Source of the DNA: Azospirillum brasilense
GTDB lineage: Bacteria > Pseudomonadota > Alphaproteobacteria > Azospirillales > Azospirillaceae
Assembly (NCBI RefSeq): GCF_007827795.1
Contig: NZ_VITI01000009.1
Location: 62,001-126,000, forward strand
Direction of reading: 5' to 3'
DNA: 64,000 nucleotides
Below are positions 50,598 to 60,438 of this stretch, piece by piece; position 1 is the stretch's first letter; each line of letters begins with the position of its first letter. The notes beneath the pieces are model-generated. The model made no database searches, was not told the DNA's origin, and worked only from the letters and a program-made list of their open reading frames with translations. The translations under genes were made by a program, and so were the position numbers.

Positions 50598-51674
50598 ATG
50601 AGCGACTCCGCTGAGATTCAGTTCGCCGAGATCCTGTTCGAACGCCGCGGCTCCATCGGGCTGGTGACGCTGAACCGCCCGAAGGCGCTGAATGCCCTGA
50701 CGCTGGGCATGATCCGCCTGTTCGATCCGCAGCTGCGCGCCTGGATAGCCGATCCGGACATCAAGGCCATCGTCGTGCAGAGCGCCGGGGAGAAGGCCTT
50801 CTGCGCCGGCGGCGACGTGGTGAACCTGTACGAGACGGGCAAGGCCGCCAAGGCGGGGCAGGGCGACGGTGCCGCCATCCGCGCCTTCTTCAGCGAGGAG
50901 TATGTCCTCAACCGCCTGATCCACACCTGCCCGAAGCCCTATGTGGCGCTGATCGACGGCATCAGCATGGGCGGCGGCGTCGGCCTGTCGGTGCACGGGT
51001 CGCATCGAATCGTGACGGAACGGACGATGTTTGCCATGCCGGAGACGGGCATCGGGCTCTATCCGGACGTCGGCGGCACCTACTTCCTTCCGCGCCTGCC
51101 CGGACAGGTCGGCGTCTGGCTGGGCCTGACCGGCGACCGTCTGAAGGCGGCCGACATGATCGAGGTCGGCGCCGCCGACGCCTTCGTCCCCAGCGCCAAG
51201 CTGGAGTTCCTGATCGCCGAACTGGCCGACGGCGTGCCGGCCGACGAGGTGGTCGCGCGCCATCGCGAGGAGGCCGGCGAACCCCCGGTCGCCGCCAACC
51301 GCGCGGCCATCGACCGCTGCTACGCCCACGACGGCGTGGAGGCCATCGTCGCCGCCCTGGAGGCCGAAGGAACGGAATGGGCCGCCGGCCAGCTCGCCAC
51401 GCTGAATCGGGTGTCGCCGACCAGCCTGAAGGTCACGCTGGAAGCGCTGCGCCGCGGCGCCACGCTCGACTTCGACGGCTGCATGATCCAGGAGCTTCGC
51501 CTCAGCCTCGCCTTCCTCGCCCGCCACGATGTCTATGAAGGCATCCGCGCGGCGCTGGTGGACAAGGACCGAAATCCGCGCTGGTCGCCCGCCTCTCTCG
51601 CCGAGGTGACGGCTGAAGAGGTCGACGGTTACTTCGCCGAACCCGTTGGCGGGGATTTGCGCTTTACCGAATGA
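50598..51674 (+). CDS. 3-hydroxyisobutyryl-CoA hydrolase (crotonase superfamily)
   Basis: 358 residues from ATG 50598; ATG 50580 adds six residues and is possible. It has NRPKALNALTLGMI, oxyanion FCAGGDVVNLYE and MGGGVGLSVHGSHR, and the family-diagnostic FAMPETGIGLYPDVGGTYFLPRL. The Glu and Asp there are catalytic in hydrolases. It acts in valine catabolism, releasing 3-hydroxyisobutyrate. No other valine genes adjoin. Confidence 0.9.
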   Translation: MSDSAEIQFAEILFERRGSIGLVTLNRPKALNALTLGMIRLFDPQLRAWIADPDIKAIVVQSAGEKAFCAGGDVVNLYETGKAAKAGQGDGAAIRAFFSEEYVLNRLIHTCPKPYVALIDGISMGGGVGLSVHGSHRIVTERTMFAMPETGIGLYPDVGGTYFLPRLPGQVGVWLGLTGDRLKAADMIEVGAADAFVPSAKLEFLIAELADGVPADEVVARHREEAGEPPVAANRAAIDRCYAHDGVEAIVAALEAEGTEWAAGQLATLNRVSPTSLKVTLEALRRGATLDFDGCMIQELRLSLAFLARHDVYEGIRAALVDKDRNPRWSPASLAEVTAEEVDGYFAEPVGGDLRFTE

Positions 51675-51822
51675 AGTGGCGCGTTCTCCTTTATTGCACT
51701 CAGGACGTGCAAGGATGCGGGCACATTCCGCGCGTTTCTGCGTTAGTATCGGGGAAATCCTTGCGGGACTTGTCTCAAACCTGACCGTTGTTAGGGAAGG
51801 TCGGATGGCATGGGTCGGCTTG

Positions 51823-51842
51823 CCGCCCGGTTCGCCGGGCGG
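51823..51842 (+). repeat. Hairpin with TTCG tetraloop
   Basis: CCGCCCGG, TTCG, CCGGGCGG: a perfect 8-bp stem capped by the extra-stable UUCG loop. No T tract follows. Confidence 0.7.
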
Positions 51843-51850
51843 AAACGCCG

Positions 51851-51881
51851 CCAGGATGCCCGGATTCCGGGCACATCCTGG
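51851..51881 (+). repeat. 13-bp hairpin with a bulge
   Basis: CCAGGA-TGCCCGG, loop ATT, CCGGGCA-(CA bulge)-TCCTGG. Directly follows the first hairpin, nine bases apart. Confidence 0.7.
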
Positions 51882-52066
51882 CACGCAACGGGGCTTGGCA
51901 CGGCAGGACGGGGGTATTCCGCAGGGCCAGGCTGTTCTACACCCCGGGCTGTGCTTTTGGGGCATTATTGAGGTGATTGCCGGACAATGATCGGTTAATC
52001 TCCCCTTAAGGACCCCGGAAAGGCCACAGGTCGGCCCATGTCCGGTACGAGCCAAAGGAGACCGCG

Positions 52067-52540
52067 GTGCGCAAACCCTATTATGAAAGCATCCTCTTGA
52101 TCGAACGGCTTCACCGCCACTTTCTCGAGGTGCTGAAGACCGAGCTTGACCGGCTCGGTATCCAGGACATCAACAACGTCCAGAGCCTGATCCTCTACAA
52201 CATCGGCGAAGACGAGATGACCGTCGGCGAGCTGACGGCGCGCGGCTACTATCTCGGCTCCAACGTGTCCTACAACGTGAAGAAGATGGTCGAGAACGGC
52301 TATCTCGGGCAGGAGCGCTCGCCGCACGACCGCCGGTCGGTGCGCGTCCGCCTGTCGGAGAAGGGCCTGGACCTTCGCGAGAAGATCAGCCGTATGTTCG
52401 AGCGCCACCTGACGGCGCTGGAGAAGGCCGGCTTCAGCGACGAGGAGCTGGTCAAGGCGAACGAGACCCTGCGCAAGCTCGAACGCTTCTGGTCCGCGTC
52501 GCTCGACTACAGCGGCTTTCCGCTGACCTCGGCGGCCTGA
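52067..52540 (+). CDS. LdtR-like MarR-family winged-helix regulator
   Basis: 157 residues, GTG start with GGAGACC upstream. Dimerising N-terminal helix MRKPYYESILLIERLHRHFL, wHTH core INNVQSLILYNIGEDEMTVGE then GYYLGSNVSYNVKKMVENGYL, wing SPHDRRSVRVRLSEKG. From memory this matches alphaproteobacterial LdtR, which in relatives controls L,D-transpeptidase and stress genes. Whether it regulates the adjacent transporter operon is unknown. A terminator follows, so it is likely monocistronic. Confidence 0.88.
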   Translation: MRKPYYESILLIERLHRHFLEVLKTELDRLGIQDINNVQSLILYNIGEDEMTVGELTARGYYLGSNVSYNVKKMVENGYLGQERSPHDRRSVRVRLSEKGLDLREKISRMFERHLTALEKAGFSDEELVKANETLRKLERFWSASLDYSGFPLTSAA

Positions 52541-52602
52541 TCCGGGGCCGCCTGAGTCGTATCGGTACCGCGGTTTCCGGCTCCTGCGTCGAAAGAGAAA
52601 GG

Positions 52603-52625
52603 CACGCCTCCAATCTGGAGGCGTG
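52603..52625. repeat. Perfect 10-bp inverted repeat
   Basis: CACGCCTCCA, loop ATC, TGGAGGCGTG, no T run. Just upstream of the terminator; could be a second part of it or an operator. Confidence 0.6.
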
Positions 52626-52639
52626 TCGCGAGTCGGTGT

Positions 52640-52663
52640 GCGGCCCTGCGTGGCCGCTTTTTT
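52640..52663 (+). terminator. Rho-independent terminator of the MarR-type gene
   Basis: GCGGCC, loop CTGCGT, GGCCGC, then TTTTTT. 100 bp after the stop at 52540. Confidence 0.85.
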
Positions 52664-52867
52664 CATGCCCGCGTTGCGGCCTCCCCAAACCCCCTTTTTG
52701 CCGACGGACTCGCCGTCCGGCTACGCATTGTCACGCCATCGGTGCTTCCGGATGGACGGGATTAAGTTCTTTCCGTAAGCTGTACGTGTGACAGATTGCT
52801 GATAACCTGAACCAAACAACAGACGGTCCTTCGCAAGGGCCGCTGAAAAACAGGGAATGGGGAGGAT

Positions 52868-53615
52868 ATGGCAAGTGACGTCATTCTGGAGACGCGCGGA
52901 CTGACCAAGGAATTCCGGGGCTTCGTCGCTGTCCGCGACGTCAGCCTGCGGGTGAACCGAGGGTCCATCCATGCGCTGATCGGTCCCAACGGGGCCGGAA
53001 AAACAACCGTTTTCAATCTGCTCACCAAGTTCCTTCAGCCCAGCAACGGGCACATCCTGTTCAACGGGCGCGACATCACCGCGGTGAAGCCGGCGGACGT
53101 GGCGCGCCTGGGCATCATCCGCTCCTTCCAGATTTCGGCGGTGTTCCCGCATTTGTCGGTTCTGGAGAATGTGCGGGTCGGGCTGCAACGGCCGCTCGGC
53201 AACTCCTTCCAGTTCTGGAAATCGGAATCGGTGCTCGACCGGCTGAACGGGCGGGCGATGGAGTTGCTGGAGGATGTCGGGCTGGCCGGCTACGCCCATC
53301 TGCCGGCGGCGGAGCTTCCCTACGGCCGCAAACGCGCGCTGGAAATCGCCACGACGCTGGCCCTGGAGCCGGAGATGCTGCTGCTGGACGAGCCGATGGC
53401 CGGCATGGGGCATGAGGACATCGACCGCATCGCGGCGCTGATCAAGCGGGTTTCGGCCAACCGCACGATCCTGATGGTGGAGCACAACCTGTCCGTGGTC
53501 GCCAATCTGTCGGACTGGATCACCGTCCTGGCCCGCGGCGAGGTTCTGGCCGAAGGCCCCTACGGCGAGGTATCGCGCCACCCGAAGGTCCGGGAAGCCT
53601 ATATGGGGAGCGGTC

Positions 53616-53623
<8 letters not shown>
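52868..53623 (+). CDS. Second Liv/HAAT-type ABC ATPase (LivG-like)
   Basis: 251 residues. Walker A GPNGAGKTT, degenerate signature LPYGRKRALEIAT, Walker B LLLLDEPMAGMGH, and VEHNLSVVANL. It is a LivG paralogue differing from the first cluster, with HEDIDR after Walker B rather than NPRES. Together with the next gene it forms the heterodimeric motor of the 52.9-57.6 kb transporter. GGGGAGGATATGG precedes the ATG. Confidence 0.93.
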
Positions 53624-54338
<715 letters not shown>

Positions 54339-54382
54339 ACCAAGCAAACAGAAACGTTCGAATTCGAACCGGGAGGAATGGA

Positions 54383-55597
54383 ATGATTGCACGTCTGCTT
54401 GCCGGAGCGGCGCTCGCCGCGCTGGCCGTCGGTTCCGCGCAGGCCCAGCAGGGCAAGGTTTCGGGCGACGTCGTGAAGATCGGCGTCCTCAACGACCGCT
54501 CGGGCCTCTACGCCGACCTCGGCGGTGAAGGCTCCGCGGTCGCCGTCCGCATGGCGGTGGAGGAGGCGGGTGGGAAGGCTCTGGGCAAGCCCATCGAGGT
54601 CATCGCGGCCGACCACCAGAACAAGCCGGACATCGGGTCCAACCTGTCCCGCGAATGGATCGACCGCGACGGGGTGGACGTCATCGTCGACGTGCCGAAT
54701 TCCGGCGTCGCCCTGGCGGTGCAGGAGGTGACGCGCGAGAAGAAGAAAATCTTCCTGATGCAGGGGCCGGCGACCTCGCGGCTGACCGGCGACGCCTGCT
54801 CCCCCACCGGCTTCCACTGGGCCTACGACACCCGCGCGCTGGCCGTCGGCACCGGGCAGGCCATCGTGAAGGAGGGCGGCAAGAGCTGGTTCTTCCTGAC
54901 CGCCGACTACGCCTTCGGCCACCAGCTCGAAACCGACACGGCGGCGCAGGTGAAGAAGGCCGGCGGCACGGTCGTGGGCGCGGTGCGCGCGCCGCTGAAC
55001 ACGGCGGACTTCTCCTCCTTCCTGCTGCAGGCGCAGTCGTCGGGCGCGCAGGTCATCGGCCTCGCCAACGCCGGCGGCGACACCATCACCTCGATCAAGC
55101 AGGCGTCGGAATTCGGCCTGACGCAGAGCGGGCAGCAGAAGCTGGCCGGGCTGCTGATCTTCCTGTCGGACGTGCACGCGCTGGGGCTCCAGGTCGCGCA
55201 GGACCTCGTCCTGACCACCGGCTTCTACTGGGACATGGACGACGAGAAGCGCGCCTGGTCGGAGAAGTACAAGGCAAAGACCGGCAAGATGCCGACCATG
55301 GTGCAGGCCGGCAGCTACTCCTCGGTCAAGCACTACCTGAAGGCCGTCGAGGCGGCGGGCACCGACGACGGCCCGACCGTCGCCGCCAAGATGAAGGAGA
55401 TGGCGGTCAACGACATGTTCGCCAAGAACGGCAAGATCCTGCCGAACGGGCGCATGGTCCACGACATGTATCTGGCCCGCGTGAAGAAGCCCAGCGAGTC
55501 CAAGGGGCCGTGGGATTATTACCAGATCATCCGCACCATCCCCGGCGACGAGGCCTTCGCCACCCTGGCGGAAAGCGGCTGCAAGCTGCCGGGCTGA
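54383..55597 (+). CDS. Periplasmic substrate-binding protein of the second HAAT-type transporter
   Basis: 404 residues, longer than LivK. A signal peptide ends AVGSAQAQQGK. Type I periplasmic-binding fold: KIGVLNDRSGLYADLGGEGSAV, VIVDVPNSGVALAVQEV (ligand lobe), FLTADYAFGHQLETDTAAQVKKAGG and YSSVKHYLKAVEAAG. It belongs to the branched-chain/amide/urea-binding superfamily, with substrate not readable. It differs in the ligand-contact loop from livK, which has CSGSS where this has PNSGVA. The gene lies between the ATPases and permeases. Confidence 0.92.
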   Translation: MIARLLAGAALAALAVGSAQAQQGKVSGDVVKIGVLNDRSGLYADLGGEGSAVAVRMAVEEAGGKALGKPIEVIAADHQNKPDIGSNLSREWIDRDGVDVIVDVPNSGVALAVQEVTREKKKIFLMQGPATSRLTGDACSPTGFHWAYDTRALAVGTGQAIVKEGGKSWFFLTADYAFGHQLETDTAAQVKKAGGTVVGAVRAPLNTADFSSFLLQAQSSGAQVIGLANAGGDTITSIKQASEFGLTQSGQQKLAGLLIFLSDVHALGLQVAQDLVLTTGFYWDMDDEKRAWSEKYKAKTGKMPTMVQAGSYSSVKHYLKAVEAAGTDDGPTVAAKMKEMAVNDMFAKNGKILPNGRMVHDMYLARVKKPSESKGPWDYYQIIRTIPGDEAFATLAESGCKLPG

Positions 55598-55703
55598 TCC
55601 CCGCCCGCCCCGGCCTTCCGTCCGCCGCCGCGTGCGGGGACGGAAGGCCGGGGCGATCACCCGCCGCGCAAAACGGTCGGAGAACGGCCGGAGGCGAACC
55701 ACC

Positions 55704-56591
55704 ATGTCCACCATCTTCGGCATCCCGCCCCAGGCGCTGTTCGGGCAGCTTCTTCTGGGGTTGATCAACGGGTCCTTCTACGCGCTGCTCAGCCTCGGGC
55801 TGGCGGTCATCTTCGGCATGTTGAACGTCATCAACTTCGCCCACGGCGCGCTCTACATGCTGGGGGCCTTCGTGGCATGGCTGCTTCTGACCACGGCGGG
55901 GATCGGCTACTGGTGGGCGCTTCTCCTGGCGCCGCTGGTTGTCGGCGCCTTTGGCGTTGTGCTGGAGAAGACGCTGCTCAGCCGCCTCTACAAGCTCGAC
56001 CATCTCTACGGGCTGCTGCTGACCTTCGGCCTCGCGCTGATCGTGGAGGGGGCTTTCCGGCATTTCTACGGCGTGTCGGGCCAGCCTTACCCGATTCCCG
56101 ACCTTCTGCGCGGCGGTCAGAACCTGGGCTTCATGTTCCTGCCCAACTACCGCGGCTGGGTCGTCGTGGCGTCTCTGGTCGTCTGTCTCGCCACCTGGTA
56201 CGCCATCGAGCGGACGAAACTCGGCGCCTACCTGCGCGCCGCCACCGAGAACCCGGTGCTGGTCCAGGCCTTCGGCATCAATGTGCCGCTGATGATCACG
56301 GCAACCTACGGGTTCGGCGTGGCGCTGGCCGGGCTGGCCGGCGTGCTGGCCGCGCCGATCTATCAGGTGTCGCCGCTGATGGGCTCCAACCTCATCATCG
56401 TCGTCTTCGCCGTGGTGGTCATCGGCGGCATGGGGTCGATTCTGGGGGCGGTGCTGACCGGATACGGTCTCGGGCTGTTGGAAGGCCTGACGAAGGTGTT
56501 CTATCCGGAGGCGTCCAACATCGTCGTCTTCGTCATCATGGCCGTGGTGCTGCTGATCAAGCCCGCCGGCCTGTTCGGGCGGGAGAGGTGA
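55704..56591 (+). CDS. HAAT-type permease (LivH-like)
   Basis: 295 residues from ATG 55704 with GGAGG upstream. LivH motifs: LLGLINGSFYALLSLGLAVIFG, VINFAHGALYMLGAF and GGMGSILGAVLTGYGLGLLEGL. About eight helices. Follows the binding protein by 106 bp and precedes the LivM-like gene by 3 bp. Confidence 0.94.
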   Translation: MSTIFGIPPQALFGQLLLGLINGSFYALLSLGLAVIFGMLNVINFAHGALYMLGAFVAWLLLTTAGIGYWWALLLAPLVVGAFGVVLEKTLLSRLYKLDHLYGLLLTFGLALIVEGAFRHFYGVSGQPYPIPDLLRGGQNLGFMFLPNYRGWVVVASLVVCLATWYAIERTKLGAYLRAATENPVLVQAFGINVPLMITATYGFGVALAGLAGVLAAPIYQVSPLMGSNLIIVVFAVVVIGGMGSILGAVLTGYGLGLLEGLTKVFYPEASNIVVFVIMAVVLLIKPAGLFGRER

Positions 56592-56594
56592 CCC

Positions 56595-57578
56595 ATGGCG
56601 ACCGAGATCCACGCCGTCCGCCGCGATACCGCGGCTCCCGCCACCGGACGACCGGCCATGCCGGGCTTGCTGGCCCTCGCCGTGCTGCTGCTGGTCCTGA
56701 TCGCCGCGCCGTACGTGCTGTACCCCGTGTTCGTGATGAAGGTGCTGTGCTTCGCGCTGTTTGCCTGCGCCTTCAACCTGCTGATCGGCTTCGCCGGCCT
56801 CTTGAGCTTCGGCCACGCCGCCTTCTTCGGCGGGGCGGCCTACATCACCGCCCACACGGTGAAGGTCTGGGGGCTGCCGCCGGAACTCGGCATCCTGCTG
56901 GGCACCGCCTTTTCCGCGACGCTCGGGCTGGCCTTCGGCGCGCTGGCGATCCGGCGGCAGGGCATCTATTTCGCCATGATCACGCTGGCCCTGTCGCAGA
57001 TGGTCTTCTTCATGGCGCTCCAGCTCAAGTTCACGGGCGGTGAGGACGGCATCCAGGCGGTGCCGCGCGGCCATCTGTTCGGGGTGATCGACCTCAACCA
57101 AACCATGTCGATGTATTACACGGTGCTGGCGGTGTTCCTGGTCGGCTTCGTGGTGATCTGGCGCACCGTGCATTCGCCCTTCGGGCAGGTCCTGAAGGCG
57201 ATCCGCGAGAACGAGCCGCGCGCGATCTCGCTCGGCTACCGCACCGACCATTACAAGCTGATGGCCTTCGTCCTGTCCGCCGCCCTGGCCGGTCTGGCCG
57301 GAGGCACCAAGGCCATCGTCTTCCAACTCGCCACCCTGACCGACGTGCAGTGGCAGATGTCCGGCGCGGTGGTGCTGATGACTTTGCTGGGCGGCATCGG
57401 GACGCTGTTCGGGCCGGTGGTCGGGGCGGCGCTGGTGGTGGCGCTGGAGAATTATCTGGCGGCGAGCAATCTGCCGGTGCCGGTGGTCATCGGCGTGATC
57501 TTCGTTGCCTGCGTGCTGCTGTTCCGCCGCGGCATCGTCGGGGAGATCGCCGCACGGTTCGGCGGGAAACGCCCGTGA
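56595..57578 (+). CDS. HAAT-type permease (LivM-like)
   Basis: 327 residues, the short LivM form without the N-terminal extra domain of the first cluster. Motifs: CAFNLLIGFAGLLSFGHAAFFGGAAY, LKAIRENEPRAISLGYRTDHYKLMAF and GGIGTLFGPVVGAALVVALENYL. Forms the channel with the LivH-like protein. Next gene starts 40 bp on. Confidence 0.94.
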   Translation: MATEIHAVRRDTAAPATGRPAMPGLLALAVLLLVLIAAPYVLYPVFVMKVLCFALFACAFNLLIGFAGLLSFGHAAFFGGAAYITAHTVKVWGLPPELGILLGTAFSATLGLAFGALAIRRQGIYFAMITLALSQMVFFMALQLKFTGGEDGIQAVPRGHLFGVIDLNQTMSMYYTVLAVFLVGFVVIWRTVHSPFGQVLKAIRENEPRAISLGYRTDHYKLMAFVLSAALAGLAGGTKAIVFQLATLTDVQWQMSGAVVLMTLLGGIGTLFGPVVGAALVVALENYLAASNLPVPVVIGVIFVACVLLFRRGIVGEIAARFGGKRP

Positions 57579-57617
57579 GCCAGGAGAGGATTGCTATTAT
57601 ACATTTGAGAGCACCGA

Positions 57618-58298
57618 ATGGCTGAAACCATCCATCCTTTTTACGAAGCGCATCGCAGCGCGATGGAGGCCGCCATGCGCCATCGCCTCGATCTTGCCGA
57701 AGCGATGTTGCGCGAGCACGTTCATCCTTCCAGCCTCGATGGCATAAAGCAGGAGGTGATGGACGAGTTCGACATCGTGCTCGCTCAAATGCCCTATGTC
57801 GGGGGCGCGGACAGCCGCATGAGCGATTTCTTCATGCGTCTTCTGGGCTTCATGGCCATCAGCCGGGTGCTCCGGCGTCACGGCGTGTCGTTGGCCGTGA
57901 TCGGCGACATCGAGCGGGACACCTACAAGGCCCAACTGCTCACCGCGCCCGAAGCGGAACGGCTCGCTTCGGGGCGTCAATTCATGTCGGCGGATAATCA
58001 GGCTTTTCTCCGTGAGCAGGCGGAGAAAAGCCTTCAGGAGCAGTTTCCGGACGATTTCGTCTACGATTTCGTCGAGCCGGGGCCGGGCGACACTTTTGAG
58101 TTCGGCATCAACTACAAGGCCTGCGGCTTCTGCAAGTTTGCGGCCCGCCATGGCGATAAGGACATTTTGCCAAACATCTGTGGCCTTGATTTTGATGCCT
58201 ACGCAACACGTGGCATCCATCTGGAAAGGACGCAAACGTTGGCAGGCGGCGCGAGCCACTGTGATTTCCGGTTTTCGCGGCTCCAGTCGGGGGTTTGA
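57618..58298 (+). CDS. L-2-amino-thiazoline-4-carboxylate hydrolase family protein
   Basis: 226 residues. The C-terminal third has the family fingerprint: YKACGFCKFAARHGDKDILPNICGLDF then RGIHLERTQTLAGGASHCDFRF, with four cysteines. Characterised members from Pseudomonas open the thiazoline ring of L-ATC to N-carbamoyl-L-cysteine, a step in cysteine formation. Other members have unknown substrates. No signal peptide, so it works in the cytoplasm. Gene order (transporter, then this) suggests the transported compound is its substrate or a precursor. No N-carbamoyl-cysteine amidohydrolase gene is here. Confidence 0.8.
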   Translation: MAETIHPFYEAHRSAMEAAMRHRLDLAEAMLREHVHPSSLDGIKQEVMDEFDIVLAQMPYVGGADSRMSDFFMRLLGFMAISRVLRRHGVSLAVIGDIERDTYKAQLLTAPEAERLASGRQFMSADNQAFLREQAEKSLQEQFPDDFVYDFVEPGPGDTFEFGINYKACGFCKFAARHGDKDILPNICGLDFDAYATRGIHLERTQTLAGGASHCDFRFSRLQSGV

Positions 58299-58307
58299 AA
58301 ACGGAAT

Positions 58308-59432
58308 CTAAAGCCGGAGCGCTTCCTCCGCCGGCTGGTGGGCCAGCCCCTGCGCGTCGGCCACCGCCTTGCAGGTGACGACGCCGGCGTGGATGTTCAG
58401 CCCGGCCCGCAAATGCGGGTCGCGCGCCAGCGCCGCGCGGTAACCCTGGTCGGCCAGGGCCAGCGTGAAGGGCAGGGTGGCGTTGTTCAGCGCGAAGGTC
58501 GAGGTGCGGGCGACCGCCCCCGGCATGTTGGCAACGCAGTAATGGACCACCCCATCCACCAGATAGGTCGGCTCGGCGTGGGTGGTGGGGTGCGAGGTCT
58601 CGAAGCAGCCGCCCTGGTCGATGGCGACGTCCACCACCACGGCGCCCCGCCGCATCCGCTCCACCATGGCCTTGGTCACCAGCTTCGGCGCCTCGGCCCC
58701 CGGCACGAGGACCGCACCGATGACGAGGTCGGCGTCGTTCACATGCTCCTCGATCGTGTCGACGGTCGAATAGAGCGTCTGGAGCTTGGCGCCGAATTGC
58801 AGGTCCAGTTCCTTCAGGCGGGGCAGTGACTTGTCGATGACGACGACCTTCGCCTCCAGCCCCATGGCCATCCGGGCGGCGTTGGTGCCGACCACGCCGC
58901 CGCCCAGCACCACCACCTTGGCCGCCGGAACGCCGGGCACGCCGCCGAGCAGGACTCCGCGTCCTCCCTGCGCCTTTTCCAAGCAATGGGCGCCGGCCTG
59001 CACCGACATGCGGCCCGCCACCTCGCTCATCGGCGCCAGGAGCGGCAGGCCGCCGCGGGGATCGGTCACCGTCTCGTAGGCGATGGCGACGGCGCCGGAA
59101 TCCAGCAGCAGCCTTGTCTGCTTCGGATCGGGGGCGAGGTGCAGATAGGTGAACAGGATCTGCCCCCGGCGCAGCATCGCGCACTCCTGCGGCTGGGGCT
59201 CCTTCACCTTCACCACCATCTCCGCACGGGCGAAGACGGTTGCGGCGTCCGGAACGATCTCGGCGCCAGCGGCCTCGTACCGATCGTCGTCCAGCCCGAT
59301 GGCGGCGCCGGCCCCCGCCTGCACCAGCACGCTGTGTCCGTGATGAGCCAGTTCACGGACCGAGGCCGGGGTCAGCCCGACGCGGTATTCATGATTTTTG
59401 ATTTCCGTCGGTACGCCGATGAGCATGGGCAT
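58308..59432 (-). CDS. ald: Alanine dehydrogenase
   Basis: 374 residues. N-terminal [21 protein letters not shown], substrate Lys in VVKVKEPQP, catalytic His/Asp in [11 protein letters not shown], Rossmann motif [18 protein letters not shown]. It interconverts L-alanine and pyruvate plus ammonia with NAD. It converges on the hydrolase gene with 9 bp between stops. Its regulator AldR is not adjacent. Confidence 0.95.
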   Translation of the reverse strand: MPMLIGVPTEIKNHEYRVGLTPASVRELAHHGHSVLVQAGAGAAIGLDDDRYEAAGAEIVPDAATVFARAEMVVKVKEPQPQECAMLRRGQILFTYLHLAPDPKQTRLLLDSGAVAIAYETVTDPRGGLPLLAPMSEVAGRMSVQAGAHCLEKAQGGRGVLLGGVPGVPAAKVVVLGGGVVGTNAARMAMGLEAKVVVIDKSLPRLKELDLQFGAKLQTLYSTVDTIEEHVNDADLVIGAVLVPGAEAPKLVTKAMVERMRRGAVVVDVAIDQGGCFETSHPTTHAEPTYLVDGVVHYCVANMPGAVARTSTFALNNATLPFTLALADQGYRAALARDPHLRAGLNIHAGVVTCKAVADAQGLAHQPAEEALRL

Positions 59433-59792
59433 CCTCCGCGGGTGGACCGGTGCCGGACCAAGGACAGGCAGCGCACCGGCTCAGGGTTGCTTACCTCAGA
59501 ATTTGGGGAGTGCTCAGGCCGTCTGCATCTCTTTTGCGGCGGAGTTCAGCGGTTTTCTTTGGATCAATTAAAACAATTCATGGAATTTGATGAAAAATTC
59601 AACGCAATAAATCCTTGCGAAGGCTTCTTCGTATCCGCAAAAAAGTGGAGACGGGTAGTTTTTAGAGTTGTGGAACAACTCTTCGCCACCATGCTATAGG
59701 ATTGCTTGTGTCGCACTGCACAAAACTAGCGACATCCAAGAAAAATGGGGGGAGCGTCCGATTCGGACGGAACGCAACCAGGAGCAAGGCAG
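59433..59792. other. Divergent ald / phasin intergenic region
   Basis: 360 bp. The 59540-59700 part is AT-rich for this genome and contains an 8-bp inverted repeat (59664-59682) and TTGTG-N8-CACAA (59706-59723). No gene seen; probable promoter and operator region of the phasin gene. Confidence 0.5.
59664..59682. repeat. Perfect 8-bp inverted repeat upstream of the phasin gene
   Basis: AGAGTTGT, spacer GGA, ACAACTCT. Typical size and symmetry for a dimeric repressor site. Confidence 0.6.
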
Positions 59793-60359
59793 ATGGCTTC
59801 AGAGAAGGACGCGCAGACCATTGCGCGTGATACCGCCGCCAAGGGCCGGAATGTTGCCGAGGACACCACCCGTCGCATGGCGGAAACCGCCGCGGAAACG
59901 ACCCAGCGCGGCGCCGATACGGCCAGCGACATGATGGGAAAGGCGACCCAGGTGGCCGGCCAAGTTGCCGGCCAGACCACCGATCAACTCAACCGCATGA
60001 TGGGCCTGTCCGCGGAAGCCCAGGGCGAGGTCGCCCAGCAAGCCCGCGAGAACATGGACGTCATGGCGCAGTGCGGGTCCGTGCTGATGGACGGGATGCA
60101 GTCCATCATGCGCGAATGGATGGGCTTCGCCCAGGAGGCCATGGCCCGCAACGCGGAAGGCATCAACGCGATGATGCGCAGCCGGTCCGTCCAGGACTTC
60201 TATGCCGCGCAGAGCAGCATGGTCAAAGACGAGATGGAACTTCTGCTGAACCGCAGCGTCAAGGTGTCGGAGCTGTCGGCGAAAACCGCGAACGACGCGG
60301 TGCGGCGAATGAACGCGCGGGCCGAAGGGGCCGCACGCCACGTGCGCCGCAGCGCCTGA
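59793..60359 (+). CDS. Phasin family protein
   Basis: 188 residues from ATG 59793 with AGGAGC upstream. The N-terminal half is hydrophilic with Ala/Thr heptad repeats (AAETTQRGADTASDMMGKA), predicted long coiled coil. The C-terminal half has VLMDGMQSIMREWMGFAQEAM and SVQDFYAAQSSMVKDEMELLLNRSVKVSEL, the phasin_2 pattern. Phasins coat polyhydroxybutyrate granules. Own terminator follows. Confidence 0.9.
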   Translation: MASEKDAQTIARDTAAKGRNVAEDTTRRMAETAAETTQRGADTASDMMGKATQVAGQVAGQTTDQLNRMMGLSAEAQGEVAQQARENMDVMAQCGSVLMDGMQSIMREWMGFAQEAMARNAEGINAMMRSRSVQDFYAAQSSMVKDEMELLLNRSVKVSELSAKTANDAVRRMNARAEGAARHVRRSA

Positions 60360-60388
60360 CGCTTCATAAACGATCCATCCTGGCCTTG

Positions 60389-60425
60389 CGCCCCCGGACC
60401 GGCCGGTCCAGGGGCGTTCTTTTTT
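60389..60425 (+). terminator. Rho-independent terminator of the phasin gene
   Basis: CGCCCC, inner CGGACCGGCCGGTCC, GGGGCG, then TTCTTTTTTG. Strong nested stem with T tract. Confidence 0.9.
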
Positions 60426-60438
60426 GTGTGCGCTCCGG

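Larger units (their letters stand above)
51675..52066. other. Structured intergenic region upstream of the MarR-type gene
   Basis: 392 bp without a convincing gene. It contains two strong stem-loops at 51823-51842 and 51851-51881, then a G-rich to C-rich stretch. A small RNA or a structured leader of the downstream gene is possible; no known riboswitch motif recognised. Confidence 0.45.
52541..52867. other. Intergenic region before the second Liv-type operon
   Basis: 327 bp. It has a perfect hairpin CACGCCTCCA-ATC-TGGAGGCGTG at 52603-52625, a terminator at 52640-52663, then about 200 bp before the transporter ATG. No good -35/-10 pair recognised. Confidence 0.45.

Noticed and set aside
55527..57326. 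Minus-strand open frame of about 600 codons
   Set aside because: Antisense to the second pair of permeases; His/Gln/Arg rich, no motif.
59665..59700. Sigma54 or sigma70 promoter over the phasin palindrome
   Set aside because: GG-to-GC spacing is one base too long for sigma54, and TTGTGG to TATAGG is 21 bp, too long for sigma70.
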